Shown in pieces: positions 43,375-52,081 of a DNA stretch of 64,000 bases (position 1 is its first letter; each line of letters starts with the position of its first letter). The stretch covers positions 186,001-250,000 of the forward strand of contig NZ_BNJJ01000006.1 in NCBI RefSeq assembly GCF_016587435.1, read 5' to 3'. Source of the DNA: Dictyobacter formicarum. Lineage in GTDB: Bacteria; Chloroflexota; Ktedonobacteria; Ktedonobacterales; Ktedonobacteraceae. The translations under genes were made by a program, and so were the position numbers. The notes beneath the pieces are model-generated. The model was not told the DNA's origin and searched no databases. It saw nothing but the letters and a program-made list of their open reading frames with translations.

Positions 43375-43588
43375 GTAGATCCAGGCGAACTCATCAAAAC
43401 AATGGGCACGCAAAAGCGCTTTTATTCTAGTGACTCTCGCACACCTTATGTTAAAAGCGGATCGATACATAAGTACAACCAAACTACTGCTCTATACTAA
43501 ATAGAGCTTAATTAGTGCGTGCTATCTTCCAAATTACACTATCCTGATGCTCTTTGGGAATAAGTTACATAGATAGAAGTGGTAGAGC

Positions 43589-44443
43589 TTGGACGATTTT
43601 GAAACCACCAGATCCAAATCATTGAATGTCGAGCATATCCGACATCATTTGGAAACCGAGTTACTCGGCACCGGCAAACATATTGTATATGCACCAACAG
43701 TAGATTCAACAAACTCTTTGGCTATGAAACTGGCCCGGGAAGGGTCAGAGGAAGGGGTAGTAGTACTTACCGATAGTCAAACAGCCGGCAAGGGCAGGCA
43801 GGGGCGGCGCTGGGTGGATATAGCTGGCTTGAATGTGTTGTCATCTACGGTGCTTCGGCCATTATTCCCACCATATCAGCTGGTAATGATCGCTTCACTC
43901 GCAGTTGTCGATACTATTGCTGATATCTGTAATATTCAGGCAACGATCAAATGGCCCAATGATATTTTGATTGGTGAACGCAAAGTCGCAGGTATTCTCA
44001 TCGAAACCAGTCATGATCATACCGGCCAACTCGTTGCTATCCTGGGCATAGGCGTAAATGTCAACGGGCATATTTCACATTTCGTCACGGAACAACCCAC
44101 ACTACAGGCCGAACCAGGGCTTTTAAAAATAGCCACCACTCTTGAGGAAGCAAGTGGTCATGTAGTGAGCCGTGAAATGTTTATTGCTCGCTTGCTATAT
44201 CAGATTGAAACACGCTATCTGGCACTACAGCAAGAAGCTCAAGCCTATGTAAATGGTCCCATCTCTCGCTTGATACGAGAGCAATGGCGCAATCAACTTT
44301 CGACCCTGGGTCGTACTGTACAGGTACACCAGGGATCAAAGCTACTCAGCGGCGTGGCTGAGGACGTGAATGATCAGGGAGAGCTGTTACTCCGCAGTCA
44401 TTCTGGTGAATGTATTAGTATCACCTGGGGAGATATTGAATAA
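43589..44443 (+). CDS. birA: Biotin-[acetyl-CoA carboxylase] ligase
   Basis: Attaches biotin to biotin-carrier proteins through biotinyl-AMP. 284 residues. Seen: DSTNSLAMKLAREG, the biotin/ATP loop TAGKGRQGRRWVD, KWPNDILI, KVAGILIET with GIGVNVNG, and a C-terminal SH3-like domain (LGRTVQVHQGSKLLSGVAED). There is no N-terminal winged helix of E. coli BirA size, so it is a class I ligase rather than the biotin repressor. The start is a TTG with a weak ribosome site; no ATG occurs before residue 46. greA follows after about 95 bp without a terminator. Confidence 0.9.
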   Translation: MDDFETTRSKSLNVEHIRHHLETELLGTGKHIVYAPTVDSTNSLAMKLAREGSEEGVVVLTDSQTAGKGRQGRRWVDIAGLNVLSSTVLRPLFPPYQLVMIASLAVVDTIADICNIQATIKWPNDILIGERKVAGILIETSHDHTGQLVAILGIGVNVNGHISHFVTEQPTLQAEPGLLKIATTLEEASGHVVSREMFIARLLYQIETRYLALQQEAQAYVNGPISRLIREQWRNQLSTLGRTVQVHQGSKLLSGVAEDVNDQGELLLRSHSGECISITWGDIE

Positions 44444-44538
44444 CCAACCCACTATCACCCTCTTCTCAGGATACTGGAGAGATGTACAAGATAAGTCGGA
44501 GGACCCCCTCCTTCATACAAAACGAGAGGATGCAAAAC

Positions 44539-45003
44539 ATGGAGTCACAAGGAATATTCCTCACTAATGACGGATTACAGCGTGCAGCTCATCAACTCGA
44601 ATTTTTACGCACCGTCAAGCGTGCTGAAATTGCTCAGTATCTTCATGACGCAAAAGAATCTGGCGATGTCATCGATAATGCTGCCTATGAAGAGGCCAAA
44701 AGCCAGTATGCTCAACTTGAAGGTCGCATTCTAGAACTAGAAGAGATGCTGGCTCGCGCGCAACTCATTGATGATGTGCATAGTGACATCGTTTCTCTCG
44801 GCTCAGTTGTCCACCTGGAAACCAGCAATGGTCGCACTTATTGTTACAAACTGGTTGGCGCATTCGAAGCGGAGCCCAGCGCAGGCCGTATTTCTAACGA
44901 ATCACCTGTCGGCAAGGCATTACTTGGACATAAAGCCGGTGACCTGGTCATTGTTTCAACCCCCGGTGGTGTCAAAGAGTACACCATCACCTCCATCGAA
45001 TAG
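44539..45003 (+). CDS. greA: Transcription elongation factor GreA
   Basis: Rescues backtracked RNA polymerase by stimulating transcript cleavage. 154 residues from ATG 44539; GAGAGG lies 9 nt before it, whereas it touches the ATG at 44530. Seen: coiled-coil N-domain (GLQRAAHQLEFLRTVKRAE) with the acidic tip GDVIDNAAYEEAK (both acidic positions kept as Asp), then the FKBP-like C-domain (GSVVHLETSNG, ISNESPVGKALLGHKAGD, VIVSTPGG). Length fits the family (about 158). Intrinsic terminator follows. Likely cotranscribed with birA. Confidence 0.93.
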   Translation: MESQGIFLTNDGLQRAAHQLEFLRTVKRAEIAQYLHDAKESGDVIDNAAYEEAKSQYAQLEGRILELEEMLARAQLIDDVHSDIVSLGSVVHLETSNGRTYCYKLVGAFEAEPSAGRISNESPVGKALLGHKAGDLVIVSTPGGVKEYTITSIE

Positions 45004-45038
45004 CGCACCATAGCGGCGCCCGCTAAACCACCAGACGC

Positions 45039-45079
45039 GACCTGCTGGTAATTTTGTGATTACCAGCAGGTCAATTTTT
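45039..45079 (+). terminator. Intrinsic terminator of greA
   Basis: GACCTGCTGGTAAT (45039-45052) pairs with ATTACCAGCAGGTC (45059-45072), followed by AATTTTTATT. Confidence 0.92.
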
Positions 45080-45403
45080 ATTACAGCGCATTTGAAAACC
45101 GTAGATTTCGCTTCTTCGGAGTCAAGCTGAGGCAAGGAGAAGGAGATCATGCCCCCGGCATGCTCGTAATGTCCCCGACATCCTCGTCAGCACCTATGAT
45201 GCTACGCACCTGCTGTGCATCAGCATAGAAAAAGGGTGCGCCCGCGCATGCGGGCTTTGATCCCCATGCCCACGGGGATAAGACACATATTTTGTTGTCT
45301 GCTACCCATACAAAGAAAACAATGCTACAATGAATCAGCCTGCGCCGGCAACACAAGCTCTTGCATCTATGCAAAATACATTTTAAGAAGGTTAGTGCTT
45401 ACG
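45080..45403. other. Intergenic region before lysS with a decayed palindromic-element head
   Basis: About 320 bp. An imperfect inverted repeat CTATGATGC...GCATCAGCATAG (about 45194-45228) is followed by GGGTGCGCCCGCGCATGCGGGC (in pieces: GGGTGCGCCC, GCGCATGCGGGC) and CCCCATGCCCACGGGG, which resemble the head of the modular elements. No tail is present. lysS promoter not assigned. Confidence 0.4.
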
Positions 45404-46885
45404 ATGGCTGAAGAACGAGACATACGAATCCAACACTTACAAGCCTTACGAGACCTGGGTATCAATCCTTATCCTAATTCGGTTGAGCGCACGCATACTA
45501 TTGGCGATGTACTCAAAGACTTTGATATGCATACCGGCCCTGAAGGCTCATATACGCTGGTTGGACGAGTGCGTTTACTGCGCGAAATGGGGAAGGCATC
45601 ATTCGCTCAGATTGAGGATGGAACTGGCCGCATCCAGGTGTATATCCGCATTAACGATGTAGGGACAGATACCTATCAACTCCTTAAGTTTCTGGATCTG
45701 GGAGACTTCATTCAGGTGAATGGCTTCCTGTTCTATACACGCACCGGCGAAAAAACTTTACATGTAAAGTCACTACGCATCCTCTCCAAAGGGCTACGTC
45801 CTCTGCCAGAAAAATATCATGGCCTGGAAGATAGAGATACACGGCAGCGCAAGCGCTATCTGGACCTGATTGCCAACGGAGAGGAGATCAAGAACATCTT
45901 TATCACGCGTAGCCGGTTGATTACAGCCATGCGCCAGTTCCTTGATCGTGAGCATTTCATCGAGGTCGAGACGCCCATTCTACAACCTATCTATGGCGGG
46001 GCCAATGCCCGACCATTTATTACTCATCATAATACACTGGATCGAGACCTGTTTCTGCGCATCGCTATCGAACTCTATCATAAACGCCTGCTTGTTGGTG
46101 GTTTTGAGCGTGTCTATGAGATTGGCCGCAACTTTCGCAATGAAGGCATCGATCGCAGCCATAATCCAGAGTTCACCATGATCGAGTTCTACATGGCCTA
46201 TGCCGATTATAACGACACCATGGCACTGGTCGAAAATATGCTGGCCTTTATCGCCCAGCAGGTTAAAGGATCGACCCGCATTACATACCAGGGAACCGAG
46301 ATCGATCTTGCTCCCCCCTGGAAGCGCTACCCCTTGTTGGAAGCTATCCATCAGTTTACCGGCATCGACGTGCGAAAATATCCAGATCGCGATAGCCTGG
46401 CTGCGGAAATGAAGGCCAGAAATTTTGAAGTAGATCCCAGACTAGGTTATGGACGGCTCATTGATGATCTAAAGAGCGCCATGTTCCGCCAGGGGCATCC
46501 AGAGCTGCGGCAGGCCCTCTTCCTGGTTGACTATCCTGAAGATGTTTCGCCCCTGACCAAACAGCATCGCACACTGCCTGGATTGGTGGAACGCTTTCAA
46601 CCTTTCATTGGCGGGCTGGAATGCGGCAACGCTTATACAGAACTCAACGATCCGTTAGATCAGCGGGCACGCTTTGAGGATCAAGCTCGCCAGCGGGCGC
46701 AGGGAGACGATGAAGCCCAGGTATTGGATGAAGATTTCCTGGAAGCCCTGGAAGTAGGCATGCCCCCCACCAGCGGCGTCGGCATGGGCATCGACCGCCT
46801 GGCCATGTTACTGTCCGACCAGGAATCGATTCGCGATGTCATCCTCTTCCCTACCATGCGCAAAACAGCCGAAGAACAAAGCTAA
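45404..46885 (+). CDS. lysS: Lysyl-tRNA synthetase (class II)
   Basis: Charges tRNA-Lys. 493 residues from ATG 45404 (AAGAAGG upstream); the frame is open further left but that part is intergenic. Seen: N-terminal OB-fold anticodon-binding domain ([20 protein letters not shown]), class II motif 1 region [21 protein letters not shown] (in part: EVETPILQP), motif 2 [20 protein letters not shown], and motif 3 [16 protein letters not shown]. Normal length. The end of the gene is followed by a perfect 21-bp-stem terminator. No T-box is visible in front. Confidence 0.95.
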   Translation: MAEERDIRIQHLQALRDLGINPYPNSVERTHTIGDVLKDFDMHTGPEGSYTLVGRVRLLREMGKASFAQIEDGTGRIQVYIRINDVGTDTYQLLKFLDLGDFIQVNGFLFYTRTGEKTLHVKSLRILSKGLRPLPEKYHGLEDRDTRQRKRYLDLIANGEEIKNIFITRSRLITAMRQFLDREHFIEVETPILQPIYGGANARPFITHHNTLDRDLFLRIAIELYHKRLLVGGFERVYEIGRNFRNEGIDRSHNPEFTMIEFYMAYADYNDTMALVENMLAFIAQQVKGSTRITYQGTEIDLAPPWKRYPLLEAIHQFTGIDVRKYPDRDSLAAEMKARNFEVDPRLGYGRLIDDLKSAMFRQGHPELRQALFLVDYPEDVSPLTKQHRTLPGLVERFQPFIGGLECGNAYTELNDPLDQRARFEDQARQRAQGDDEAQVLDEDFLEALEVGMPPTSGVGMGIDRLAMLLSDQESIRDVILFPTMRKTAEEQS

Positions 46886-46890
46886 AAGGC

Positions 46891-46940
46891 AAAAATATGG
46901 TTAACAGGCGTGCACAAGTACGCCTGTTAACCATATTTTT
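46891..46940. terminator. Strong terminator after lysS
   Basis: Perfect 21-bp arms (46891-46911 and 46920-46940) with A-run and T-run ends; loop of 8 nt. Confidence 0.92.
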
Positions 46941-46997
46941 CCGCTTTCTACTCCCCTCACTGCATCTTTTATTTAGAAAATATAGTGAGGAAAACCG

Positions 46998-47741
46998 TTG
47001 CCAGGCAATATCATACAACGATCCTACCAACAATTGTTGGATATCCTCTTTCCGCCACAGTGCGCGCAGTGTAAAGTCAGTGGAGCGATACTCTGTCCGC
47101 GCTGCATCGCGTCCATCTCCTGGTTCACACCACCACTGTGTCATATCTGTGGGCTACCAGGCGCGGGCACTACGCTGTGTGCTCGTTGCCAGCATCAGCC
47201 ACTACAGCTCAGCGGCGTACGGGCTCCTGGTAGCTACCAGGAGCCTCTCCGCTCCTGTATTCGCGCCTTGAAATATCAGGGAAACAGACGCCTGAGCGAA
47301 CCACTGGGACAACTGCTAGCCCAGGCCTATCATAAGTACGCTATGCGTGCAGATTTAGTGATTCCAGTGCCACTCCACCAGGAGAAACTACAACAGCGTG
47401 GCTATAATCAATCTCAACTATTAGCAGAATCCTGTGCTCGCCAACTACAATTACCACTCTCCACCACCCTGATACACCGCATCCATAGCGCACCCGCCCA
47501 GGTAACATTAACAGCTCAGCAGCGGCGCAAAAATCTACAAGGAGCCTTCCGCTGTACCCAGAATCATACAACCCAATCATTACTTAACCGTAGAATTCTT
47601 ATCATAGATGATGTATGTACCACAGGAGCAACGCTGGAAGCCTGTGCAGCTCCGCTCTTTGCAGCTGGAGCAAGAGCCGTCTGGGGCCTGGTACTGGCAC
47701 GTCCCCTGAGCGGCGTTCCAACCAGTACCGGAAAGCGATAG
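46998..47741 (+). CDS. ComF family phosphoribosyltransferase-like protein
   Basis: 247 residues, TTG start behind AGTGAGGAAAACCG. N-terminal zinc-binding part with two CxxC-type pairs (PPQCAQCKV, LCPRC; LCHICGLPG, LCARCQH), then ALKYQGNRRLSEPLG, VIPVPLHQEKLQQRGYNQS and the PRPP-binding loop ILIIDDVCTTGATLEAC. These are the marks of ComF/GntX proteins, which act in DNA uptake in competent bacteria. The ligand of the PRT fold is unknown. No other competence genes are in the window. Confidence 0.9.
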   Translation: MPGNIIQRSYQQLLDILFPPQCAQCKVSGAILCPRCIASISWFTPPLCHICGLPGAGTTLCARCQHQPLQLSGVRAPGSYQEPLRSCIRALKYQGNRRLSEPLGQLLAQAYHKYAMRADLVIPVPLHQEKLQQRGYNQSQLLAESCARQLQLPLSTTLIHRIHSAPAQVTLTAQQRRKNLQGAFRCTQNHTTQSLLNRRILIIDDVCTTGATLEACAAPLFAAGARAVWGLVLARPLSGVPTSTGKR

Positions 47742-48120
47742 TGCCTCCTTTGTAGATCGATTCTTTTTTGATACATACCCTTATCCTCTCTTGAGGATAA
47801 AAGAAGCTGTTTAAAGCAGCGTATACACATATAAGCATAATAGCCAGAAGGACAGCCGTACTTCCTTGCTATAATACCCTTCAAGGTGGCAAAATTTACT
47901 ATACTACACATGGATGATTGATTTATACAAGCATTTGTTGAGCTAAACATAGTGTCATACGCAACGACTTTTTTTATAATGTTCTGCAAGAGATTTAAGA
48001 CCAGGTGTGTTATAATAGGACACACACGAGTACTAAATGCAATGCCAGCTAGCATAGATACCAATAGCACAGCTCTCACTGGTATTACTTGTGCACACTC
48101 ATTCTTAGAGAGGAGCCCCC
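47742..48120. other. Intergenic region before the second ftsH
   Basis: 379 bp. An extended -10 (TGTTATAAT, 48008-48016) stands about 105 bp before the ftsH start, with no good -35. A weak inverted repeat TTATCCTCTC/GAGGATAA lies near 47771-47790. No gene recognised. Confidence 0.5.
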
Positions 48121-50127
48121 ATGTTAACTAATGGAAAATGGCTCAGAACGAGCGTTTTCTGGCTCCTGATCTTGCCAATCGCCGTTCTGATCATTGTTTT
48201 TATCTTCCGACCACAAAGCTACGTAAAGTCGGTGCCTGCCTCAACCATCCTGAGCCATGTAAAGGAAGATGTTGGGAAAAAGCAACTTGACACACTCACA
48301 GTGAATAACGGAACACTCACTCTGGTCAGGGGTCAAACAGCGAATGCTCCACAGGAAGCAGCAACCATTGACAGCAACTTTGATATCACGCGAGTGCTCA
48401 AAGAGAACAATATCGACTATGCCAATCCAGAGGTTCTCAAGCTGCAGTTTGAGTCTCCAAGCCCTATCTGGGGATGGCTTGGTACTATCGCAGGCTTTAT
48501 ACCTTTTATCTTACTGGGCGTAATCTTACTTCTGATGTTCCGCCAGGCCCAGGGAAGCAATAGTCAAGCAATGTCGTTTGGCAAGAGTCGCGCACGTATC
48601 TTTATGGGCAATAAGCCTTCGGTCACCTTTGCCGATGTGGCCGGCGTTGAAGAGGCCAAACAAGAGCTACAAGAAATCGTCGAATTTTTGAAATTCCCCG
48701 AGAAATTCGCAGCGCTGGGAGCACGCATTCCCAAAGGATTACTGCTGGTTGGACCACCTGGAACCGGTAAAACACTGATCTCACGGGCTGTAGCTGGTGA
48801 AGCTGGCGTACCGTTTTTTAATATTAGCGGATCCGAGTTTGTTGAGATGTTTGTCGGCGTAGGCGCCAGCCGTGTTCGCGATCTTTTTGAGCAAGCGAAG
48901 CGCAATAGCCCCTGTATCGTCTTCGTTGATGAGATTGACGCCGTGGGACGCCAGCGCGGTGCAGGTCTGGGAGGCTCGCATGACGAGCGCGAGCAAACGC
49001 TCAATCAGATTCTGGTCGAGATGGATGGCTTTGATACCAATACGAATGTGATCGTGATCGCCGCCACCAACCGTCCAGATGTACTGGATCCGGCGCTGTT
49101 ACGGCCAGGACGCTTCGATCGGCAGGTGGTACTGGACCGTCCAGATATTCGTGGGCGCATCGCCATCCTGCAGGTCCATGCGAAAGGCAAACCACTGGAG
49201 CCAGATGTGTCCCTGGACGTGCTGGCCAAACAGACGCCCGGCTTTTCCGGTGCGGACGTAGCGAACCTCTTAAATGAGGCCGCTATTCTGGCCGCTCGCC
49301 GCAATAGACGCAAAATTGGAATGAGCGAGCTCGAAGAAGCAATTGACCGCGTGGTAGCTGGTCCGGCGCGTAAGAGCCGCATCATCAGTGAGCGCGAAAA
49401 ATCCATTACGGCCTACCATGAGGTTGGACATGCCCTGGTGGCGCGCATGCTGCGCAATACCGATCCGGTCCACAAGGTGTCCATCGTAGCACGTGGACAG
49501 GCAGGTGGCTTCACCATGCTGCTACCAACAGAGGACCGCTACCTGTGGAGCAAACCCCAATTCGAGGATATGCTGGCCTATGCCCTGGGAGGCCATGTGG
49601 CCGAGCTGATTATCTTCGGCGAAGTAACCACTGGCGCCTCCAATGACATTGAACGCGTCACCAAAATTGCGCGCTCAATGGTTACCGAATATGGTATGAG
49701 CAGTCGTATCGGTCCGATGGCGCTCGGCCATAAAGATGAACTGGTGTTCCTGGGACGCGACTTTGGTGAACAGCGCAATTATAGCGAGCAGACGGCCCGC
49801 GAAATTGATGAAGAGATTCACCGCATCATTCAGGAAGCCTTTGATAAAGCCTACGGCATTTTGATGCAGAATAAGAGTCGCCTGATTATGATCAGCGAAC
49901 GCTTGATTAAAGAGGAGACGCTCGAAGGACCTATCTTTGAGTCCCTGTTCAATCAACCGATGGCTGAGGATATGCAGGATGAGGCCCAGGTGATTGAGAC
50001 CAGCATCTATGATGGCTATCACGCCAATAATAGTGAGAACAAAGGATTACCTCAACCAAAGTCGCCCTATCCCTTACCATCACAGTTACAGCCACCGTAT
50101 GGCAACGAGACAAATGCCTCACACTAA
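48121..50127 (+). CDS. ftsH: ATP-dependent zinc metalloprotease FtsH (second paralogue)
   Basis: 668 residues, the canonical-looking FtsH. TM1 about 11-29, extracytoplasmic domain (with [20 protein letters not shown] and [17 protein letters not shown]), TM2 about 121-140, Walker A GPPGTGKT (211-218), pore loop [10 protein letters not shown], Walker [10 protein letters not shown], arginine finger RPGRFDR, zinc motif HEVGH starting at His433, third ligand TGASNDIE, and a Gln/Pro-rich tail. Catalytic residues are complete. GAGAGGAGCCCCC precedes ATG. It differs from the 3.0-4.9 kb paralogue mainly between the two membrane helices and in its tail, so the two may form separate or mixed hexamers. 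Confidence 0.96.
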   Translation: MLTNGKWLRTSVFWLLILPIAVLIIVFIFRPQSYVKSVPASTILSHVKEDVGKKQLDTLTVNNGTLTLVRGQTANAPQEAATIDSNFDITRVLKENNIDYANPEVLKLQFESPSPIWGWLGTIAGFIPFILLGVILLLMFRQAQGSNSQAMSFGKSRARIFMGNKPSVTFADVAGVEEAKQELQEIVEFLKFPEKFAALGARIPKGLLLVGPPGTGKTLISRAVAGEAGVPFFNISGSEFVEMFVGVGASRVRDLFEQAKRNSPCIVFVDEIDAVGRQRGAGLGGSHDEREQTLNQILVEMDGFDTNTNVIVIAATNRPDVLDPALLRPGRFDRQVVLDRPDIRGRIAILQVHAKGKPLEPDVSLDVLAKQTPGFSGADVANLLNEAAILAARRNRRKIGMSELEEAIDRVVAGPARKSRIISEREKSITAYHEVGHALVARMLRNTDPVHKVSIVARGQAGGFTMLLPTEDRYLWSKPQFEDMLAYALGGHVAELIIFGEVTTGASNDIERVTKIARSMVTEYGMSSRIGPMALGHKDELVFLGRDFGEQRNYSEQTAREIDEEIHRIIQEAFDKAYGILMQNKSRLIMISERLIKEETLEGPIFESLFNQPMAEDMQDEAQVIETSIYDGYHANNSENKGLPQPKSPYPLPSQLQPPYGNETNASH

Positions 50128-50191
50128 AACAGAAATCTGCAATGAGCAAATTTCATTCCTATGGCCATAGGAGTGCGATGACCCGCTAGCC

Positions 50192-50397
50192 TGGGGGCGC
50201 TGATGCCTTACAGGTGTAGGTTTTTCAGGGGCGTAGCCCCTGAGACCCCTGATGCCGCCCTGCGGGCGGCACGGAGAGGGAGGAGGAGTTGGGGGCACAG
50301 CCCCCAATCCCCCAGTCAAGGGGCTCGCCGCCCCTTGCATCCCCGCTTTTCCGGCGCGAATTCAAAAAACCTATACCTGTAAGGGCGCTGACGCCCC
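50192..50397. mobile_element. MITE-like block with terminal inverted repeats and four GC hairpins
   Basis: TTACAGGTGTAGGTTTTT (50208-50225) is matched in inverse by AAAAACCTATACCTGTAA (50365-50382), one mismatch, and the similarity extends outward into GGGGGCG...GATGCC and GGGCGCTGACGCCCCC. Between them are four short perfect hairpins: AGGGGC/GCCCCT, GCCGCCC/GGGCGGC, TTGGGGGC/GCCCCCAA and AAGGGGC/GCCCCTT. No ORF of transposase type. No clear target-site duplication was seen. A non-autonomous element is an inference. Confidence 0.5.
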
Positions 50398-50520
50398 CAC
50401 TCTTTTTTAGTGTGTTGTGTAGTGCAAAAAATGCGCAATTGCGCATTTTTTGCACTACACAACACACTAAAAATTTTGAGCGTCGCAGACGCGAATCGTC
50501 AAGAGCCGAAGGCGCGAAAA
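50382..50520 (+). repeat. Modular palindromic element, copy F (complete core)
   Basis: Head-like GGGCGCTGACGCCCCC, a 70-bp perfect palindrome without loop (50404-50473, 35-bp arms, centre GCGCAATTGCGC), then the conserved tail: TTTTGAGCG (50474), GCAGACGCGAAT, CGTCAAGAGCCG, AAGGCGCGAAAA (to 50520). It is the longest palindrome of the family here and lies between ftsH and the VOC-CPBP gene. Confidence 0.85.
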
Positions 50521-50666
50521 ATCCACCTCAAATAGCTCCCTGAAAGCCAACAATTCTGGTACAATCTTCTCGGTAATCTCATAAACATTGAAGCAGCTAC
50601 GTCTGGCAATAGTAGCTGTATTTATTTATACATACAAGTGAAAATAGACAGAAAGGGAACGCGCTC

Positions 50667-51782
50667 ATGGTCAATATGGGCATGGGAGAACTGGTAGAAA
50701 TTATCCTACCGGTCCATGATATGAATCAGCAGGTTGCATTCTATCACGAGATGCTGGGGCTTCATGTCTATGAGCCAGAGGGCGTGCAAGATTATCGAGA
50801 TTTCTATGATGTGAAGTTGTATACAGGTACCTGTATGCTGGTCTTGCATGCAACCAGGGGAGAAGAGAACACGAGCGAGAAAGCGCCGAAACTCGTCTTT
50901 CGCGTGCCCGACCTACGCCGGAGCCGCGCACTATTGCTGGAGCAGCATATCGAGGTCAGCGAGATTCGCTCACCTGAGATTGGACAGTTAATCTGCGATG
51001 GCAAAGACCCTGAGGGCAATATTTTTTCGCTGGAAAGCAATGATGAAAGTGCGCAGACCCCGATTTCGATTACGTCACAACCCGGGCGGGCTCCTACCTA
51101 TGTTTCTATTAACTCACACCGTGGCCGTAGTATTACATTATTGCGCGATAATAAAATACTGATTGCAGCAGAGGTGCTGGCCATCATCCTCCTCAACATT
51201 GCCAGCACATCTTTCAATCTGGTCAGTTTTATGACCATCTTTCTGGTCATCATGGCCCTGCTCTGGCTGCGTGGCAGTAGCTGGAGCCAGATGGGACTAC
51301 GCACTCCACGCCACTGGCGTTCCACCATTCTTTATGGCCTGATCGGTGGGCTGGTCCTGTTTGCGCTCAGCACCCTGGTGGTGGGGCCAATCATTAGCTC
51401 CATCATTCATGTTGCACCGGATACACAAATCTTCAATAGCGTAAAGGGCAATCCTCCCGAATTATTTACCACGCTCATCAGTATCTGGAGCACAGTAGCC
51501 TTTGGAGAAGAGCTGATCTATCGTGGCTATCTTTTTAATCGCATCGCCGATTTATTTGAAGGAAGCAGTGGAGGTTGGACCATCGCGCTCTTCGGGCAAG
51601 CTATCATCTTTGGATCGGCACACGCCTATCAAGGTCTGGCTGGCGTACTGCTAACAGGCAGTTATGGCTTTCTATCCGGGCTACTCTACCTGCTCTATAA
51701 GCGCAATCTCTGGCCATGCGTCATCGCCCATGGATTGGTCGATACCATCTCTATCATACTCACCTTTCTGGGCTGGGGCTAG
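50667..51782 (+). CDS. VOC (glyoxalase-like) domain fused to a CPBP membrane protease
   Basis: 371 residues. 1-135: vicinal-oxygen-chelate fold (LVEIILPVHDMNQQVAFYHE, LVFRVPDLRRS, ICDGKDPEGNIFSLES), the fold of glyoxalase I and bleomycin-resistance proteins. About 165-371: polytopic membrane domain of the CAAX/bacteriocin-processing (Abi, CPBP) family with Glu281-Glu282-x-x-x-Arg286 (GEELIYRGYLF), FGSAHAYQG and CVIAHGLVDT, that is, the three glutamate/histidine motifs expected for the intramembrane active site. The join is unusual: a small-molecule-binding head may gate the protease. AGAAAGGGAACGC precedes ATG. Substrate unknown. Confidence 0.88.
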   Translation: MVNMGMGELVEIILPVHDMNQQVAFYHEMLGLHVYEPEGVQDYRDFYDVKLYTGTCMLVLHATRGEENTSEKAPKLVFRVPDLRRSRALLLEQHIEVSEIRSPEIGQLICDGKDPEGNIFSLESNDESAQTPISITSQPGRAPTYVSINSHRGRSITLLRDNKILIAAEVLAIILLNIASTSFNLVSFMTIFLVIMALLWLRGSSWSQMGLRTPRHWRSTILYGLIGGLVLFALSTLVVGPIISSIIHVAPDTQIFNSVKGNPPELFTTLISIWSTVAFGEELIYRGYLFNRIADLFEGSSGGWTIALFGQAIIFGSAHAYQGLAGVLLTGSYGFLSGLLYLLYKRNLWPCVIAHGLVDTISIILTFLGWG

Positions 51783-52081
51783 CGACACAGCTGATCTGTG
51801 ATTGATAGGCCCCCAGGGGGTTGTATGCATAGATCACCTCATAGTACAATGAAAAGAGGAAAGAGTTCCAGGGACTTCGTTCCCTTCGCAAATAACATAC
51901 ATCTGGGAACCGGGTTTTTTGCTGGAACTTTTTTTAATTACCTGGGGTGTTCTGTTCTTCTATGCTCACTAAACATGCATGTATGTCAGCATTTTCTTAA
52001 ACACGTTCATCTATTTAAAAGCCGAGCAATCTATACAGAATACCAGTTATCAACAACATTTTGGATGAAGAGGAGCGGTCT
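51783..52081. other. Intergenic region before the aminotransferase gene
   Basis: About 300 bp. A 95-codon ORF (51798-52085) overlaps the next start and lacks a convincing ribosome site or family resemblance. No terminator with T-run was recognised. Confidence 0.35.

Larger units (their letters stand above)
43134..43375 (+). ncRNA. Putative structured RNA with its own promoter and terminator
   Basis: A unit of about 240 nt from a strong promoter to an intrinsic terminator, with no gene longer than 24 codons inside. Seen by hand pairing: GCTGCACAGGCAG (43171-43183) with CTGTCTGTGCAGC (43310-43322), 13 bp with one G-U; the palindrome GCGAGCTCGC (43229-43238); hairpin GGCT/AGCC with loop TCAA near 43259; and an alternative pairing of the ribosome site GGAGGTGG with CACACCTTCC (43197-43206). 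Competing pairings suggest a switch or a leader that hides the ribosome site. I do not recognise a known riboswitch, 6S, SRP or RNase P core. birA starts 210 nt beyond the terminator. Confidence 0.55.

Noticed and set aside
43134..43375. 6S, SRP or RNase P RNA
   Set aside because: The diagnostic cores of these RNAs (SRP GGAAG/AGCAG loop, RNase P GAGGAAAGUC, 6S bubble) were not found in the right arrangement.
2229..50520. CRISPR array, considered because of repeated palindromic units
   Set aside because: Copies are kilobases apart, lie in both orientations and have no regular repeat-spacer structure.
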